Assembly (NCBI GenBank): GCA_946479475.1
Contig: CAMLGG010000010.1
Coordinates: 1-42,583, forward strand
Source of the DNA: an uncultured Ideonella sp.
GTDB lineage: Bacteria > Pseudomonadota > Gammaproteobacteria > Burkholderiales > Burkholderiaceae
Direction: 5' to 3'
Length of the DNA: 42,583 bases
Shown: in pieces, positions 41,382 through 42,583 of the stretch
How the letters are laid out: the number at the start of each line of letters is the position of its first letter
How positions within the stretch are numbered: position 1 is the stretch's first letter
The notes under the pieces: generated by a model
What the model was told of the DNA's origin: nothing
The model's database searches: none
The model's input: only the letters and a program-made list of their open reading frames with translations
Position numbers and translations under genes: made by a program

Positions 41382-41418
41382 GAGCCTGTCTGGAGTACAA
41401 GCCCAGCACAGGCTCTTT
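41382..41418 (+). terminator. Terminator/attenuator between rpsO and pnp
   Basis: GAGCCTGT (41382-41389) pairs with ACAGGCTC (41408-41415), with inner pairing CTGG/CCAG, followed by TTT at 41416 and more T nearby. It probably terminates part of the rpsO message and lets some pass into pnp. Confidence 0.75.
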
Positions 41419-41463
41419 GTACTTTCGGTTCGGCCAGAAGGAGCAGGCAGCCACGGTTGTTGC

Positions 41464-41511
41464 TGTGTCATTCCAGGGGGTGGTCGGCCCACCGCCCGCT
41501 GGAATGGCATA
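41464..41511 (+). promoter_or_regulatory. Long hairpin in the pnp leader
   Basis: Arms 41464-41476 and 41499-41511 pair over 13 bases (with two G-U pairs, core CATTCCAG/CTGGAATG), and inside it GGTGG-TCGGC-CCACC forms an upper stem. It lies about 75 bases before the pnp start. In E. coli a leader hairpin of pnp is cut by RNase III and used by PNPase for autoregulation; the same role here is inferred from position. Confidence 0.6.
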
Positions 41512-41586
41512 CGACCCGCCGCCGCCCGTGCTCCCGGTTTCTCCCGGCGCCGCCGCCAAGTGCGCCGCAAACCAACGGAGACTCAC

Positions 41587-42583
41587 ATGAGCATGTTCAA
41601 CAAGGTCACCAAGACCTTTCAATGGGGCCCGCACCAGGTCGTGATGGAGACGGGCGAGGTCGCCCGCCAGTCCAGCGGCGCCGTCATCGTCAACATCGAG
41701 GACACGGTGGTCCTGGCCACTGTCGTGGCCCGCACCGAAGCCAAGCCCGGCCAGGATTTCTTCCCGCTCACCGTCGACTACATCGAGAAGACGTACGCGG
41801 CCGGCAGGATTCCCGGCAGCTTCTTCAAGCGTGAAGGCCGCCCGAGCGAGCTCGAGACCCTGACCAGCCGGCTGATCGACCGCCCGATCCGCCCGCTCTT
41901 CCCGGATGGCTTCTTCAACGAAGTCCAGGTGGTCGTGCACGTGCTGAGCCTGAACCCCGAGGTCCAGGCCGACATCGCCGCGCTGATCGCCTCCAGCGCG
42001 GCGCTGGCAGTCTCCGGCATCCCGTTCAACGGCCCCATCGGCGCCGCGCGCGTGGGCTATGTCAACGGCGAGTACGTGCTGAACCCCGGCAAGACTCAGC
42101 TGGCCGATTCCAAGCTGGACCTGGTCGTTGCGGGCACCGAGGCCGCCGTGCTGATGGTCGAGTCCGAGGCTGACCAGCTGCCGGAAGATGTGATGCTCGG
42201 CGCCGTGGTGTTCGGCCACGAGCAGGGCAAGGTCGCCATCAACGCGATCCACGAACTGGTCCGCGATGCCGGCAAGCCGGTGTGGAACTGGCAGGCGCCG
42301 GCCAAGGACGAGGCCTTCGTCGCCAAGGTCAACGCCCTGGCCGAGCCGCTGCTGGGCGCGGCCTACCAGATCCGCTCCAAGCAGGCCCGTACGCAGGCCT
42401 GCCGCGATGCCTACGCCCAGGTGAAGTCCGCCCTGGCCGGCGAGGGCGTCGAGTTCGACGAGATCAAGCTCGAGGGCCTGCTGTTCGAGATCGAGGCCCG
42501 CATCGTTCGCGGCCAGATCCTGGCCGGCGAGCCGCGCATCGACGGCCGCGACACCCGCACCGTGCGCCCCATCGAGATCCGCA
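41587..42583 (+). CDS. pnp: Polyribonucleotide nucleotidyltransferase (PNPase), 5' part
   Basis: A phosphorolytic 3'-to-5' exoribonuclease of the RNA degradosome. 332 codons are in the window and the gene continues past the edge; full length is about 700. The first RNase PH domain is evident: [60 protein letters not shown] and [15 protein letters not shown]. The second-domain linker with [17 protein letters not shown] is just reached at the end. GGAG lies 7 bases before the ATG. Confidence 0.97.
   Translation, partial: MSMFNKVTKTFQWGPHQVVMETGEVARQSSGAVIVNIEDTVVLATVVARTEAKPGQDFFPLTVDYIEKTYAAGRIPGSFFKREGRPSELETLTSRLIDRPIRPLFPDGFFNEVQVVVHVLSLNPEVQADIAALIASSAALAVSGIPFNGPIGAARVGYVNGEYVLNPGKTQLADSKLDLVVAGTEAAVLMVESEADQLPEDVMLGAVVFGHEQGKVAINAIHELVRDAGKPVWNWQAPAKDEAFVAKVNALAEPLLGAAYQIRSKQARTQACRDAYAQVKSALAGEGVEFDEIKLEGLLFEIEARIVRGQILAGEPRIDGRDTRTVRPIEIR

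Overview
The window is a uniformly GC-rich (about 70 % by eye) stretch of ordinary bacterial chromosome. It carries no insertion sequence, phage gene, integrase, tRNA, rRNA or CRISPR array that I can see. Gene content and order suggest a betaproteobacterium of the order Burkholderiales, probably the Rubrivivax/Leptothrix/Methylibium side: an iscRSUA-hscBA-fdx cluster beside uvrB and a low-molecular-weight phosphatase, rpsO-pnp, an intracellular PHB depolymerase with a phasin-like protein, and RnfB-nth. The species assignment is inference.

Layout. 1-7792 (mostly + strand): the 3' end of riboflavin synthase, an alpha/beta hydrolase, a Tat-exported-looking ATP-dependent DNA ligase, exonuclease I (sbcB), a secreted trypsin-like protease, a phasin-like protein, a FabH-like ketosynthase and a periplasmic coiled-coil protein. 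7796-12158 (- strand): a large cytoplasmic sensor with two Cache-like units and a CheW domain, then an aminotransferase/sulfotransferase-like pair. 12251-12952 (+) encodes a paralogue of the earlier coiled-coil protein. A palindrome-rich spacer at 12953-13212 separates it from a long - strand array. 13213-17463: split chromate transporter, MFS pump, D-2-hydroxyacid dehydrogenase and two small paralogous unknowns. 17536-19762: BtuF-like binding protein, endonuclease III and a soluble RnfB-like ferredoxin. 19794-22658: two periplasmic solute-binding proteins flanking a membrane diguanylate cyclase. 22707-24020: PHB depolymerase. 24236-28227: a five-gene operon (VOC protein, questin-oxidase-like protein, MFS pump, SufR-like Cys-rich regulator, DUF6445-like oxygenase fold) behind an AT-rich palindromic control region. 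28316-29512: aromatic aminotransferase, divergent from uvrB.

From 29660 the + strand carries housekeeping genes: uvrB, a low-Mr phosphatase, the complete Isc iron-sulfur assembly system with a GNAT gene between iscA and hscB, tsaD, rpsO and the 5' part of pnp. Two - strand genes interrupt it: a small conserved-looking unknown and a secreted M43-type metalloprotease. The isc promoter is readable: an extended -10 box, a weak -35 box and a near-consensus type 1 IscR site overlapping the end of the phosphatase gene. IscR should therefore repress its own operon when it carries its cluster, with IscS, IscU, IscA, HscBA and ferredoxin building clusters for clients such as Nth and RnfB nearby.

The least-described parts are the binding-protein/diguanylate-cyclase operon, the double-Cache-CheW protein, the VOC/questin-oxidase-like/SufR-like operon, the aminotransferase/sulfotransferase pair and the two-cysteine coiled-coil paralogues. 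All functional links between genes are inferred from sequence motifs and gene spacing; no database search was possible.
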